DNA from: Odiellus spinosus
Taxonomy: Eukaryota; Arthropoda; Arachnida; Opiliones; Phalangiidae
Direction: 5' to 3'
NCBI GenBank assembly: GCA_963920705.1
Contig: OY987227.1
Location: 5,071,143 to 5,135,142, forward strand
DNA: 64,000 nt
This document shows, piece after piece, positions 1 to 11,249 of this stretch (position 1 is the stretch's first letter; each line of letters opens with the position of its first letter). The notes under the pieces were generated by a model. That model ran no database searches. It was not told the DNA's origin and saw only the letters and a list, made by a program, of their open reading frames with translations. The position numbers and the translations under genes were made by a program.

Positions 1-34
1 TATACCTTAGTTGAATTCAGATGATAATTATATC

Positions 35-38
35 AAAA
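35..38 (-). terminator. Pol III T4 terminator, exemplar
   Basis: On the minus strand a TTTT run lies about 13 nt past the discriminator base of the tRNA at 52-124. The same run (seen as CAAAATG or TAAAATG on the plus strand) recurs after almost every unit, so each copy carries its own minimal RNA polymerase III terminator. Confidence 0.7.
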
Positions 39-51
39 TGTGATACACGCT

Positions 52-124
52 CGAGCCAACCAGGATTCGAACCTGGAATCTTCTGCTCCGTAGGCAGACG
101 CGTTATCCATTGCGCCATTGGCCC
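52..124 (-). tRNA. tRNA-Arg-ACG: tRNA-Arg(ACG), intact reference copy
   Basis: Reference copy for the whole window. Read on the minus strand it is 73 nt without an intron. The acceptor stem GGGCCAA/TTGGCTC pairs at all seven positions, with one G2-U71 wobble. The D-arm has G18G19 and the A-box core TGGCGCAATGG. The anticodon stem TCTGC/GCAGA closes the loop CTACGGA, giving anticodon ACG, which reads CGU and, once A34 is converted to inosine, CGC and CGA. The T-stem CCAGG/CCTGG closes TTCGAAT, giving the B-box GGTTCGAATCC. The discriminator is G73. CCA is not encoded, as expected for a nuclear gene. The base before G1 is the end of the palindrome GTGATCAC. Confidence 0.95.
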
Positions 125-159
125 GTGATCACTACAGGCTCGTTGTCGAAATAATTTTC

Positions 160-165
160 AATATA
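160..165 (-). promoter_or_regulatory. TATA-like upstream element, exemplar
   Basis: TATATT on the minus strand at about -41 to -36 from the first base of the tRNA at 52-124, followed by an AT-rich stretch to about -25. Insect tRNA genes often depend on AT-rich upstream sequence as well as the A and B boxes; that this motif acts here is inference. It recurs in most units (AATATACC on the plus strand). Confidence 0.4.
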
Positions 166-212
166 CCGTAGTTGAATTCATAAGATAATTATTTCAAAAT
201 GTGATACACGCT

Positions 213-285
213 CGAGCCAACCAGGATTCGAACCTGGAATCTTCTGCTCCGTAGGCAGACGCGTTATCCATTGCGCCATTGGTCC
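213..285 (-). tRNA. tRNA-Arg-ACG: tRNA-Arg(ACG), A3-C70 mismatch
   Basis: Full length with intact D, anticodon and T arms. One acceptor mismatch results from G3 to A. First member of a recurrent class. Confidence 0.65.
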
Positions 286-373
286 CTGATCACTACACGC
301 TCGTTTTCGAAATAATTTCCAATATGCCGTTGTTAAATTCAGAAGATAATTATTTTAAAATGTGAAACAGGCT

Positions 374-446
374 CGAGCCAACCAGGATTCGAACCTGGAA
401 TCTTCTGCTCCGTAGGCAGACGCGTTATCCATTGCGCCATTGGCCC
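374..446 (-). tRNA. tRNA-Arg-ACG: tRNA-Arg(ACG), intact
   Basis: Matches the reference copy. Followed upstream by the 48-bp spacer extension, so the next unit is 209 bp away. Confidence 0.92.
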
Positions 447-582
447 GTGATCACTACAGGCTCGTTGTCGAAATAATTTTCAATATACCGTAGTTGAATC
501 ATTATAGACTCGTTTTCGAAATAATTTTCAATATACCGTAGTTGAATTCATAAGATAATTATTTCAAAATGTGATACACGCT

Positions 583-655
583 CGAGCCAACCAGGATTCG
601 AACCTGGAATCTTCTGCTCCGTAGGCAGACGCGTTATCCATTGCGCCATTGGCCC
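583..655 (-). tRNA. tRNA-Arg-ACG: tRNA-Arg(ACG), intact
   Basis: Matches the reference copy. Block partners are at 1307 and 8123. Confidence 0.92.
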
Positions 656-936
656 GTGATCACTACAGGCTCGTTGTCGAAATAATTTTCAATATACCGT
701 AGTTGAATCACTATAGACTCGTTTTCGAAATAATTTCCAATATGCCGTAGTTAAATTCAGAAGAAAATTATTTCAAAATGTGATACACGCTCGAGCCAAT
801 CAGGATTCGAACCTGGAATCTTCTGCTCCGTAGGCAGACGCAATGGCCCTGATTACTACAGGCTCGTTTTCGAAATAATTTTCAATATACCGTAGTTGAA
901 TTCATAAGATAATTATATCAAAATGTGATACACGCT

Positions 937-1009
937 CGAGCCAACCAGGATTCGAACCTGGAATCTTCTGCTCCGTAGGCAGACGCGTTATCCATTGCGC
1001 CATTGGTCC
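937..1009 (-). tRNA. tRNA-Arg-ACG: tRNA-Arg(ACG), A3-C70 mismatch
   Basis: A3 class, otherwise intact. Partners at 213 and 7753. Confidence 0.65.
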
Positions 1010-1097
1010 CTGATCACTACACGCTCGTTTTCGAAATAATTTCCAATATGCCGTTGTTAAATTCTGAAGATAATTATTTTAAAATGTGATACAGGCT

Positions 1098-1170
1098 CGA
1101 GCCAACCAGGATTCGAACCTGGACTCTTCTGCTCCGTAGGCAGACGCGTTATCCATTGCGCCATTGGCCC
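1098..1170 (-). tRNA. tRNA-Arg-ACG: tRNA-Arg(ACG), intact, variable-loop variant
   Basis: All stems pair. A T-to-G change in the variable loop is shared only with the copy at 7914. Confidence 0.9.
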
Positions 1171-1306
1171 GTGATCACTACAGGCTCGTTGTCGAAATAA
1201 TTTTCAATATACCGTAGTTGAATCATTATAGACTCGTTTTCGAAATAATTTTCAATATACCGTAGTTGAATTCATAAGATAATTATTTCAAAATGTGATA
1301 CACGCT

Positions 1307-1379
1307 CGAGCCAACCAGGATTCGAACCTGGAATCTTCTGCTCCGTAGGCAGACGCGTTATCCATTGCGCCATTGGCCC
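1307..1379 (-). tRNA. tRNA-Arg-ACG: tRNA-Arg(ACG), intact
   Basis: Matches the reference copy; has the 48-bp spacer extension on both sides. Confidence 0.92.
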
Positions 1380-1660
1380 GTGATCACTACAGGCTCGTTG
1401 TCGAAATAATTTTCAATATACCGTAGTTGAATCACTATAGACTCGTTTTCGAAATAATTTCCAATATGCCGTAGTTAAATTCAGAAGAAAATTATTTCAA
1501 AATGTGATACACGCTCGAGCCAATCAGGATTCGAACCTGGAATCTTCTGCTCCGTAGGCAGACGCAATGGCCCTGATTACTACAGGCTCGTTTTCGAAAT
1601 AATTTTCAATATACCGTAGTTGAATTCATAAGATAATTATATCAAAATGTGATACACGCT

Positions 1661-1733
1661 CGAGCCAACCAGGATTCGAACCTGGAATCTTCTGCTCCGT
1701 AGGCAGACGCGTTATCCATTGCGCCATTGGCCC
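1661..1733 (-). tRNA. tRNA-Arg-ACG: tRNA-Arg(ACG), intact
   Basis: Matches the reference copy. The 5' flank is CAG rather than CAC before G1. Block partner at 8477. Confidence 0.92.
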
Positions 1734-2127
1734 CTGATCACTACAGGCTCGTTTTCGAAATAATTTTCAATACACCGTAGCTGAATTCAGATGATAATTA
1801 TATCAAAATGTGATACACGCTCCAGCCAACCAGGATTCGAACCTGGAATCTTCTGCTCCGTAGGCAGACGCAATGGCCCTGATTACTACAGGCTCGTTTT
1901 CGAAATAAATTTCAATATACCGTAGTTGAATTCATAAGATAATTATATCAAAATGTGATACACGCTCGAGCCAACCAGGATTCGAACCTGGAATCTTCTT
2001 CTCCGTAGGCAGACGCCTTATCTATTGCGCCATTGCCCCGTGATCACTATAGGCTCGTTTTCGAAATAATTTTCAATATACCTTAGTTGAATTCAGATGA
2101 TAATTATATCAAAATGTGATACACGTT

Positions 2128-2200
2128 CGAGCCAACCAGGATTCGTACCTGGAATCTTCTGCTCAGTAGGCAGACGCGTTATCCATTGCGCCATTGCCCC
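2128..2200 (-). pseudogene. tRNA-Arg body with ACT anticodon
   Basis: First of 25 units in which the loop reads CTACTGA, so the anticodon is ACT, complementary to the serine codon AGU. The invariant T55 of the T-loop is A, which also changes the B-box. G4 cannot pair with G69. Probably a pseudogene; C35, an arginine identity base, is kept. Confidence 0.75.
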
Positions 2201-2288
2201 GTGATCACTATAGGCTCGTTTTCGAAATAATTTTCAATATACCTTAGTTGAATTCAGATGATAATTATATCAAAATGTGTTACACGTT

Positions 2289-2361
2289 CGAGCCAACCAG
2301 GATTCGTACCTGGAATCTTCTGCTCAGTAGGCAGACGCGTTATCCATTGCGCCATTGCACC
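2289..2361 (-). pseudogene. tRNA-Arg body with ACT anticodon
   Basis: ACT and A55 as at 2128, with a further acceptor change. Partner at 9105. Confidence 0.7.
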
Positions 2362-2770
2362 CTGATCACTACAGGCTCGTTTTCGAATTAATTTCCAATA
2401 TACCGTAGTTGAATTCATAAGATAATTATATCAAAATGTGATACACGCTCGAGCCAACCAGGATTCGAACCTGGAATCTTCTTCTCCGTAGGCAGACGCC
2501 TTATCTATTGCGCCATTGGCCCGTGATCACTATAGGCTCGTTGTCGAAATAATTTTCAATATACCGTAGTTGAATTCAGATGATAATTATATCAAAATGT
2601 GACACACGCTCGAGCCAACCCGGATTCGAACCTGGAATCTTCTGCTCCGTAGGCAGACGCGTTATCGATTGCGCCATTGGCACCTGATCACATAGGCTCG
2701 TTTTCGAAATAATTTTCAATATACCGTAGTTGAATTCATAAGATAATTATATCAAAATGTGATACACGCT

Positions 2771-2843
2771 CGAGCCAACCAGGATTCGAACCTGGAATAT
2801 TCTGCTCCGCAGGCAGACGCGTTATCCATTGCGCCATTGGTCC
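2771..2843 (-). tRNA. tRNA-Arg-like with GCG anticodon
   Basis: The anticodon loop reads CTGCGGA, giving GCG, which pairs directly with CGC. The A3-C70 mismatch is also present. T-arm and D-arm are intact. Eukaryotes normally read CGC with inosine-34 from ACG, so this may be a variant gene or a decaying copy. Confidence 0.5.
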
Positions 2844-3291
2844 CTGATCACTACAGGCTCGTTTTCGAAATAATTTTCAATATACCGTAGCTGAATTCAG
2901 ATGATAATTATATCAAAATGTGACACACGCTCGAGCCAACCAGGATTCGAACCTGGAATCTTCTGCTCCGTAGGCAGACGCGTTATCGATTGCGCCATTG
3001 GCACCTGATCACATAGGCTCGTTTTCGAAATAATTTTCAATATACCGTAGTTGAATCACTATAGACTCGTTTTCGAAATAATTTCCAATATGCCGTAGTT
3101 AAATTCAGAAGAAAATTATTTCAAAATGTGATACACGCTCAAGCCAACCAGGATTCGAACCTGGAATCTTCTGCTCCGTAGGTGAACGCTTTATCCATTG
3201 CGCCAATGGTCCCTGACCACTACAGGCTCGTTTTCGAAATAATTTCTGAAATAAATTCAGAAGATAATTATTTCAAAATGTGATACACGCT

Positions 3292-3364
3292 CGAGCCAAC
3301 CAGGATTCGAACCTGGAATATTCTGCTCCGTAGGCAGACGCGTTATCCATTGCGCCACTGGCCC
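3292..3364 (-). tRNA. tRNA-Arg-ACG: tRNA-Arg(ACG), intact, G7-U66
   Basis: A7 is G, giving a wobble pair with U66; one base of the variable loop also differs. All arms are kept. Confidence 0.87.
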
Positions 3365-4449
3365 CTGATCACTACAGGCTCGTTTTCGAAATAATTTTCA
3401 ATATACCGTAGCTGAATTCAGATGATAATTATATCAAAATGTGACACACGCTCGAGCCAACCAGGATTCGAACCTGGAATCTTCTGCTCCGTAGGCAGAC
3501 GCGTTATCGATTGCGCCATTGGCACCTGATCACATAGGCTCGTTTTCAAAATAATTTTCAATATACCGTAGTTGAATCACTATAGACTCGTTTTCGAAAT
3601 AATTTCCAATATGCCGTAGTTAAATTCAGAAGAAAATTATTTCAAAATGTGATACACGCTCGAGCCAATCAGGATTCGAACCTGGAATCTTCTGCTCCGT
3701 AGGCAGACGCAATGGCCCTGATTACTACAGGCTCGTCTTCGAAATAAATTTCAATATACCGTAGTTGAATTCATAAGATAATTATATCAAAATGTGATAC
3801 ACGCTCGAGCCAACCAGGATTCGAACCTGGAATCTTCTGCTCCGTAGGGAGACGCGTTATCCATTGCGCCATTGGCCCCTGATCACTACAGGCTCGTTTT
3901 CGAAATAATTTTCAATACACCGTAGCTGAATTCAGATGATAATTATATCAAAATGTGATACACGCTCGAGCCAACCAGGATTCGAACCTGGAATCTTCTT
4001 CTCCGTAGGCAGACGCCTTTTCTATTGCGCCATTGCCCCGTGATCACTATAGGCTCGTTTTCGAAATAATTTTCAATATACCTTAGTTGAATTCAGATGA
4101 TAATTATATCAAGATGTGATACACGCTCGAGCCAACCAGGATTCGAACCTGGAATCTTCTGCTCCGTAGGCTGACGCGTTATCCATTGCGCCATTGGCCC
4201 GTGATCACTACAGGCTCGTTTTCGAAATAAATTTCAATATACCGTAGTTGAATTCATAAGATAATTATATCAAAATGTGATACACGCTCGAGCCAACCAG
4301 GATTCGAACCTGGAATCTTCTTCTCCGTAGGCAGACGCCTTATCTATTGCGCCATTGCCCCGTGATCACTATAGGCTCGTTTTCGAAATAATTTTCAATA
4401 TACCTTAGTTGAATTCAGATGATAATTATATCAAAATGTGATACACGTT

Positions 4450-4522
4450 CGAGCCAACCAGGATTCGTACCTGGAATCTTCTGCTCAGTAGGCAGACGCG
4501 TTATCCATTGCGCCATTGCCCC
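4450..4522 (-). pseudogene. tRNA-Arg body with ACT anticodon
   Basis: ACT, A55 and G4-G69; partner at 6182. Confidence 0.72.
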
Positions 4523-4610
4523 GTGATCACTATAGGCTCGTTTTCGAAATAATTTTCAATATACCTTAGTTGAATTCAGATGATAATTATATCAAAATGT
4601 GTTACACGTT

Positions 4611-4683
4611 CGAGCCAACCAGGATTCGTACCTGGAATCTTCTGCTCAGTAGGCAGACGCGTTATCCATTGCGCCATTGGCCC
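4611..4683 (-). pseudogene. tRNA-Arg body with ACT anticodon, intact acceptor
   Basis: ACT and A55, but the acceptor stem is fully paired (GGGCCAA restored), unlike most of the class. Partner at 6343. Confidence 0.65.
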
Positions 4684-6181
4684 CTGATCACTACAGGCTC
4701 GTTTTCGAAATAATTTTCAATACACCGTAGCTGAATTCAGATGATAATTATATCAAAATGTGATACACGCTCGAGCCAACCAGGATTCGAACCTGGAATC
4801 TTCTGCTCCGTAGGCAGACGCAATGGCCCTGATTACAACAGGCTCGTTTTCGAAATAATTTTCAATATACCGTAGTTGAATTCATAAGATAATTATATCA
4901 AAATGTGATACACGCTCGAGCCAACCAGGATTCGAACCTGGAATCTTCTTCTCCGTAGGCAGACGCGTTATCCATTGCGCCATTGCCCCGTGATCACTAT
5001 AGGCTCGTTTTCGAAATAATTTTAAATATACCTTAGTTGAATTCAGATGATAATTATATTAAAATGTGATACAGGCTCGAGCCAACCAGGACTCGAACCT
5101 GGAATGGATAGGCAGACGCGTTATCCATTGCGCCATTGGCCCGTGATCACTACAGGCTCGTTTTCGAAATAATTTTCAATATACCGTAGTTGAATTCATA
5201 AGATAATTATTTCAAAATGTGATACACGCTCGAGCCAACCATTGCGCCATTGGCCCGTGATCACTACAGGCTCGTTGTCGAAATAATTTTCAATATACCG
5301 TAGTTGAATCACTATAGACTCGTTTTCGAAATAATTTCCAATATGCCGTAGTTAAATTCAGAAGAAAATTATTTCAAAATGTGATACACGCTCGAGCCAA
5401 TCAGGATTCGAACCTGGAATCTTCTGCTCCGTAGGCAGACGCAATGGCCCTGATTACTACAGGCTCGTCTTCGAAATAAATTTCAATATACCGTAGTTGA
5501 ATTCATAAGATAATTATATCAAAATGTGATACACGCTCGAGCCAACCAGGATTCGAACCTGGAATCTTCTGCTCCGTAGGGAGACGCTTTATCCATTGCG
5601 CCATTGGCCCCTGATCACTACAGGCTCGTTTTCGAAATAATTTTCAATACACCGTAGCTGAATTCAGATGATAATTATATCAAAATGTGATACACGCTCG
5701 AGCCAACCAGGATTCGAACCTGGAATCTTCTTCTCCGTAGGCAGACGCCTTTTCTATTGCGCCATTGCCCCGTGATCACTATAGGCTCGTTTTCGAAATA
5801 ATTTTCAATATACCTTAGTTGAATTCAGATGATAATTATATCAAGATGTGATACACGCTCGAGCCAACCAGGATTCGAACCTGGAATCTTCTGCTCCGTA
5901 GGCTGACGCGTTATCCATTGCGCCATTGGCCCGTGATCACTACAGGCTCGTTTTCGAAATAAATTTCAATATACCGTAGTTGAATTCATAAGATAATTAT
6001 ATCAAAATGTGATACACGCTCGAGCCAACCAGGATTCGAACCTGGAATCTTCTTCTCCGTAGGCAGACGCCTTATCTATTGCGCCATTGCCCCGTGATCA
6101 CTATAGGCTCGTTTTCGAAATAATTTTCAATATACCTTAGTTGAATTCAGATGATAATTATATCAAAATGTGATACACGTT

Positions 6182-6254
6182 CGAGCCAACCAGGATTCGT
6201 ACCTGGAATCTTCTGCTCAGTAGGCAGACGCGTTATCCATTGCGCCATTGCCCC
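6182..6254 (-). pseudogene. tRNA-Arg body with ACT anticodon
   Basis: Second copy of the unit at 4450 within the 1732-bp repeat. Confidence 0.72.
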
Positions 6255-6342
6255 GTGATCACTATAGGCTCGTTTTCGAAATAATTTTCAATATACCTTA
6301 GTTGAATTCAGATGATAATTATATCAAAATGTGTTACACGTT

Positions 6343-6415
6343 CGAGCCAACCAGGATTCGTACCTGGAATCTTCTGCTCAGTAGGCAGACGCGTTATCCA
6401 TTGCGCCATTGGCCC
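6343..6415 (-). pseudogene. tRNA-Arg body with ACT anticodon, intact acceptor
   Basis: Second copy of the unit at 4611; the T-loop A55 is the only clear lesion outside the anticodon. Confidence 0.65.
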
Positions 6416-7430
6416 CTGATCACTACAGGCTCGTTTTCGAAATAATTTTCAATACACCGTAGCTGAATTCAGATGATAATTATATCAAAATGTGATACAC
6501 GCTCGAGCCAACCAGGATTCGAACCTGGAATCTTCTGCTCCGTAGGCAGACGCAATGGCCCTGATTACAACAGGCTCGTTTTCGAAATAATTTTCAATAT
6601 ACCGTAGTTGAATTCATAAGATAATTATATCAAAATGTGATACACGCTCGAGCCAACCAGGATTCGAACCTGGAATCTTCTTCTCCGTAGGCAGACGCGT
6701 TATCCATTGCGCCATTGCCCCGTGATCACTATAGGCTCGTTTTCGAAATAATTTTAAATATACCTTAGTTGAATTCAGATGATAATTATATTAAAATGTG
6801 ATACAGGCTCGAGCCAACCAGGACTCGAACCTGGAATGGATAGGCAGACGCGTTATCCATTGCGCCATTGGCCCGTGATCACTACAGGCTCGTTTTCGAA
6901 ATAATTTTCAATATACCGTAGTTGAATTCATAAGATAATTATTTCAAAATGTGATACACGCTCGAGCCAACCATTGCGCCATTGGCCCGTGATCACTACA
7001 GGCTCGTTGTCGAAATAATTTTCAATATACCGTAGTTGAATCACTATAGACTCGTTTTCGAAATAATTTCCAATATGCCGTAGTTAAATTCAGAAGAAAA
7101 TTATTTCAAAATGTGATACACGCTCGAGCCAACCAGGATTCGAACCTGGAATCTTCTGCTCCGTAGGCAGACGCAATGGCCCTGATTACAACAGGCTCGT
7201 TTTCGAAATAATTTTCAATATACCGTAGTTGAATTCATAAGATAATTATATCAAAATTTGATACACGCTCGAGCCAACCAGGATTCGAACCTGGAATCTT
7301 CTTCTCCGTAGGCAGACGCGTTATCCATTGCGCCATTGCCCCGTGATCACTATAGGCTCGTTTTCGAAATAATTTTAAATATACCTTAGTTGAATTCAGA
7401 TGATAATTATATCAAAATGTGATACACGTT

Positions 7431-7503
7431 CGAGCCAACCAGGATTCGTACCTGGAATCTTCTGCTCAGTAGGCAGACGCGTTATCCATTGCGCCATTGC
7501 CCC
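7431..7503 (-). pseudogene. tRNA-Arg body with ACT anticodon
   Basis: ACT, A55 and G4-G69. Confidence 0.72.
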
Positions 7504-7591
7504 CTGATCTCTACAGGCTCGTTTTCGAAATAATTTTCAATATACCTTAGTTGAATTCAGATGATAATTATATCAAAATGTGATACTCGCT

Positions 7592-7664
7592 CGAGCCAAC
7601 CAGGATTCGAACCTGGAATCTTCTGCTCCGTAGGCAGACGCGTTATCCATTGCGCCATTGGCCC
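7592..7664 (-). tRNA. tRNA-Arg-ACG: tRNA-Arg(ACG), intact
   Basis: Matches the reference copy; aligns with the copy at 52 at an offset of 7540. Confidence 0.92.
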
Positions 7665-7752
7665 GTGATCACTACAGGCTCGTTGTCGAAATAATTTTCA
7701 ATATACCGTAGTTGAATTCATAAGATAATTATTTCAAAATGTGATACACGCT

Positions 7753-7825
7753 CGAGCCAACCAGGATTCGAACCTGGAATCTTCTGCTCCGTAGGCAGAC
7801 GCGTTATCCATTGCGCCATTGGTCC
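7753..7825 (-). tRNA. tRNA-Arg-ACG: tRNA-Arg(ACG), A3-C70 mismatch
   Basis: A3 class, other arms intact. Confidence 0.65.
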
Positions 7826-7913
7826 CTGATCACTACACGCTCGTTTTCGAAATAATTTCCAATATGCCGTTGTTAAATTCTGAAGATAATTATTTTAAAA
7901 TGTGATACAGGCT

Positions 7914-7986
7914 CGAGCCAACCAGGATTCGAACCTGGACTCTTCTGCTCCGTAGGCAGACGCGTTATCCATTGCGCCATTGGCCC
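7914..7986 (-). tRNA. tRNA-Arg-ACG: tRNA-Arg(ACG), intact, variable-loop variant
   Basis: Same variable-loop change as at 1098. Confidence 0.9.
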
Positions 7987-8122
7987 GTGATCACTACAGG
8001 CTCGTTGTCGAAATAATTTTCAATATACCGTAGTTGAATCATTATAGACTCGTTTTCGAAATAATTTTCAATATACCGTAGTTGAATTCATAAGATAATT
8101 ATTTCAAAATGTGATACACGCT

Positions 8123-8195
8123 CGAGCCAACCAGGATTCGAACCTGGAATCTTCTGCTCCGTAGGCAGACGCGTTATCCATTGCGCCATTGGCCC
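8123..8195 (-). tRNA. tRNA-Arg-ACG: tRNA-Arg(ACG), intact
   Basis: Matches the reference copy. Confidence 0.92.
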
Positions 8196-8476
8196 GTGAT
8201 CACTACAGGCTCGTTGTCGAAATAATTTTCAATATACCGTAGTTGAATCACTATAGACTCGTTTTCGAAATAATTTCCAATATGCCGTAGTTAAATTCAG
8301 AAGAAAATTATTTCAAAATGTGATACACGCTCGAGCCAATCAGGATTCGAACCTGGAATCTTCTGCTCCGTAGGCAGACGCAATGGCCCTGATTACTACA
8401 GGCTCGTTTTCGAAATAATTTTCAATATACCGTAGTTGAATTCATAAGATAATTATATCAAAATGTGATACACGCT

Positions 8477-8549
8477 CGAGCCAACCAGGATTCGAACCTG
8501 GAATCTTCTGCTCCGTAGGCAGACGCGTTATCCATTGCGCCATTGGCCC
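8477..8549 (-). tRNA. tRNA-Arg-ACG: tRNA-Arg(ACG), intact
   Basis: Matches the reference copy; follows a D-arm-deleted unit 145 bp away. Confidence 0.92.
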
Positions 8550-8943
8550 CTGATCACTACAGGCTCGTTTTCGAAATAATTTTCAATACACCGTAGCTGA
8601 ATTCAGATGATAATTATATCAAAATGTGATACACGCTCCAGCCAACCAGGATTCGAACCTGGAATCTTCTGCTCCGTAGGCAGACGCAATGGCCCTGATT
8701 ACTACAGGCTCGTTTTCGAAATAAATTTCAATATACCGTAGTTGAATTCATAAGATAATTATATCAAAATGTGATACACGCTCGAGCCAACCAGGATTCG
8801 AACCTGGAATCTTCTTCTCCGTAGGCAGACGCCTTATCTATTGCGCCATTGCCCCGTGATCACTATAGGCTCGTTTTCGAAATAATTTTCAATATACCTT
8901 AGTTGAATTCAGATGATAATTATATCAAAATGTGATACACGTT

Positions 8944-9016
8944 CGAGCCAACCAGGATTCGTACCTGGAATCTTCTGCTCAGTAGGCAGACGCGTTATCC
9001 ATTGCGCCATTGCCCC
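8944..9016 (-). pseudogene. tRNA-Arg body with ACT anticodon
   Basis: Partner of the unit at 2128. Confidence 0.72.
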
Positions 9017-9104
9017 GTGATCACTATAGGCTCGTTTTCGAAATAATTTTCAATATACCTTAGTTGAATTCAGATGATAATTATATCAAAATGTGTTACA
9101 CGTT

Positions 9105-9177
9105 CGAGCCAACCAGGATTCGTACCTGGAATCTTCTGCTCAGTAGGCAGACGCGTTATCCATTGCGCCATTGCACC
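9105..9177 (-). pseudogene. tRNA-Arg body with ACT anticodon
   Basis: Partner of the unit at 2289. Confidence 0.7.
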
Positions 9178-9265
9178 CTGATCACTACAGGCTCGTTTTC
9201 GAAATAATTTCCAATATGCCGTTGTTAAATTCAGATGATAATTATATCAAAATGTGATACACGCT

Positions 9266-9338
9266 CGAGCCAACCAGGATTCGAACCTGGAATCTTCTGC
9301 TCCATAGGCAGACGCGCTATCTATTGCGCCATTGGCCC
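9266..9338 (-). pseudogene. tRNA-Arg body with ATG anticodon
   Basis: The loop reads CTATGGA, giving ATG, complementary to the histidine codon CAU. The arginine identity base C35 is lost and G18 of the D-loop is A. Confidence 0.65.
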
Positions 9339-9586
9339 GTGATCACTATAGGCTCGTTGTCGAAATAATTTTCAATATACCGTAGTTGAATTCAGATGAT
9401 AATTATATCAAAATGTGACACACGCTCGAGCCAACCCGGATTCGAACCTGGAATCTTCTGCTCCGTAGGCAGACGCGTTATCGATTGCGCCATTGGCACC
9501 TGATCACATAGGCTCGTTTTCGAAATAATTTTCAATATACCGTAGTTGAATTCATAAGATAATTATATCAAAATGTGATACACGCT

Positions 9587-9659
9587 CGAGCCAACCAGGA
9601 TTCGAACCTGGAATATTCTGCTCCGCAGGCAGACGCGTTATCCATTGCGCCATTGGTCC
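9587..9659 (-). tRNA. tRNA-Arg-like with GCG anticodon
   Basis: Partner of the unit at 2771, with the same GCG anticodon and A3. Confidence 0.5.
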
Positions 9660-10107
9660 CTGATCACTACAGGCTCGTTTTCGAAATAATTTTCAATATA
9701 CCGTAGCTGAATTCAGATGATAATTATATCAAAATGTGACACACGCTCGAGCCAACCAGGATTCGAACCTGGAATCTTCTGCTCCGTAGGCAGACGCGTT
9801 ATCGATTGCGCCATTGGCACCTGATCACATAGGCTCGTTTTCGAAATAATTTTCAATATACCGTAGTTGAATCACTATAGACTCGTTTTCGAAATAATTT
9901 CCAATATGCCGTAGTTAAATTCAGAAGAAAATTATTTCAAAATGTGATACACGCTCAAGCCAACCAGGATTCGAACCTGGAATCTTCTGCTCCGTAGGTG
10001 AACGCTTTATCCATTGCGCCAATGGTCCCTGACCACTACAGGCTCGTTTTCGAAATAATTTCTGAAATAAATTCAGAAGATAATTATTTCAAAATGTGAT
10101 ACACGCT

Positions 10108-10180
10108 CGAGCCAACCAGGATTCGAACCTGGAATCTTCTGCTCCGTAGGCAGACGCGTTATCCATTGCGCCACTGGCCC
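10108..10180 (-). tRNA. tRNA-Arg-ACG: tRNA-Arg(ACG), intact, G7-U66
   Basis: Wobble at 7-66 as in the copy at 3292; variable loop as in the reference. Confidence 0.88.
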
Positions 10181-11249
10181 CTGATCACTACAGGCTCGTT
10201 TTCGAAATAATTTTCAATATACCGTAGCTGAATTCAGATGATAATTATATCAAAATGTGACACACGCTCGAGCCAACCAGGATTCGAACCTGGAATCTTC
10301 TGCTCCGTAGGCAGACGCGTTATCGATTGCGCCATTGGCACCTGATCACATAGGCTCGTTTTCGAAATAATTTCCAATATGCCGTAGTTAAATTCAGAAG
10401 AAAATTATTTCAAAATGTGATACACGCTCGAGCCAATCAGGATTCGAACCTGGAATCTTCTGCTCCGTAGGCAGACGCAATGGCCCTGATTACTACAGGC
10501 TCGTCTTCGAAATAAATTTCAATATACCGTAGTTGAATTCATAAGATAATTATATCAAAATGTGATACACGCTCGAGCCAACCAGGATTCGAACCTGGAA
10601 TCTTCTGCTCCGTAGGGAGACGCGTTATCCATTGCGCCATTGGCCCCTGATCACTACAGGCTCGTTTTCGAAATAATTTTCAATACACCGTAGCTGAATT
10701 CAGATGATAATTATATCAAAATGTGATACACGCTCGAGCCAACCAGGATTCGAACCTGGAATCTTCTGCTCCGTAGGCAGACGCAATGGCCCTGATTACT
10801 ACAGGCTCGTCTTCGAAATAAATTTCAATATACCGTAGTTGAATTCATAAGATAATTATATCAAAATGTGATACACGCTCGAGCCAACCAGGATTCGAAC
10901 CTGGAATCTTCTTCTCCGTAGGCAGACGCCTTTTCTATTGCGCCATTGCCCCGTGATCACTATAGGCTCGTTTTCGAAATAATTTTCAATATACCTTAGT
11001 TGAATTCAGATGATAATTATATCAAAATGTGATACACGCTCGAGCCAACCAGGATTCGAACCTGGAATCTTCTGCTCCGTAGGCTGACGCGTTATCCATT
11101 GCGCCATTGGCCCGTGATCACTACAGGCTCGTTGTCGAAATAATTTTCAATATACCGTAGTTGAATCATTATAGACTCGTTTGCGAAATAATTTTCAATA
11201 TACCATAGTTGAATTCATAAGATAATTATTTCAAAATGTGATACACGCT

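Larger units (their letters stand above)
150..1724. repeat. 724-bp higher-order tandem duplication
   Basis: The copies at 213, 374, 583 and 792 recur in the same order and with the same variants at 937, 1098, 1307 and 1516, always 724 bp later. The series includes the A3 variant and the D-arm deletion. Boundaries are approximate because neighbouring units are alike. Confidence 0.8.
3541..7051. repeat. 1732-bp tandem higher-order repeat, two copies
   Basis: 3541-5319 and 5320-7051 carry the same eleven-unit series 1732 bp apart. Shared private marks include GCTCGTCTTCG at 3731/5463, an AAGATGTG spacer at 4111/5843, the anticodon-less unit at 5078/6810 and the 26-nt stub at 5231/6963. The two copies differ at very few bases (for example GCGTTA versus GCTTTA in the 3806/5538 units), so the duplication is recent or homogenised. 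Confidence 0.85.
850..10406. repeat. 6816-bp higher-order duplication (850-3590 and 7666-10406)
   Basis: Private variants recur 6816 bp apart: a variable-loop change at 1121 and 7937, the C72-to-G copy at 1822 and 8638, a GCG-anticodon copy at 2771 and 9587, and the C18 series at 2611/9427, 2932/9748 and 3453/10269. A local replacement near 2385-2522 breaks the match; the second copy has an ATG-anticodon unit there. Confidence 0.8.
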
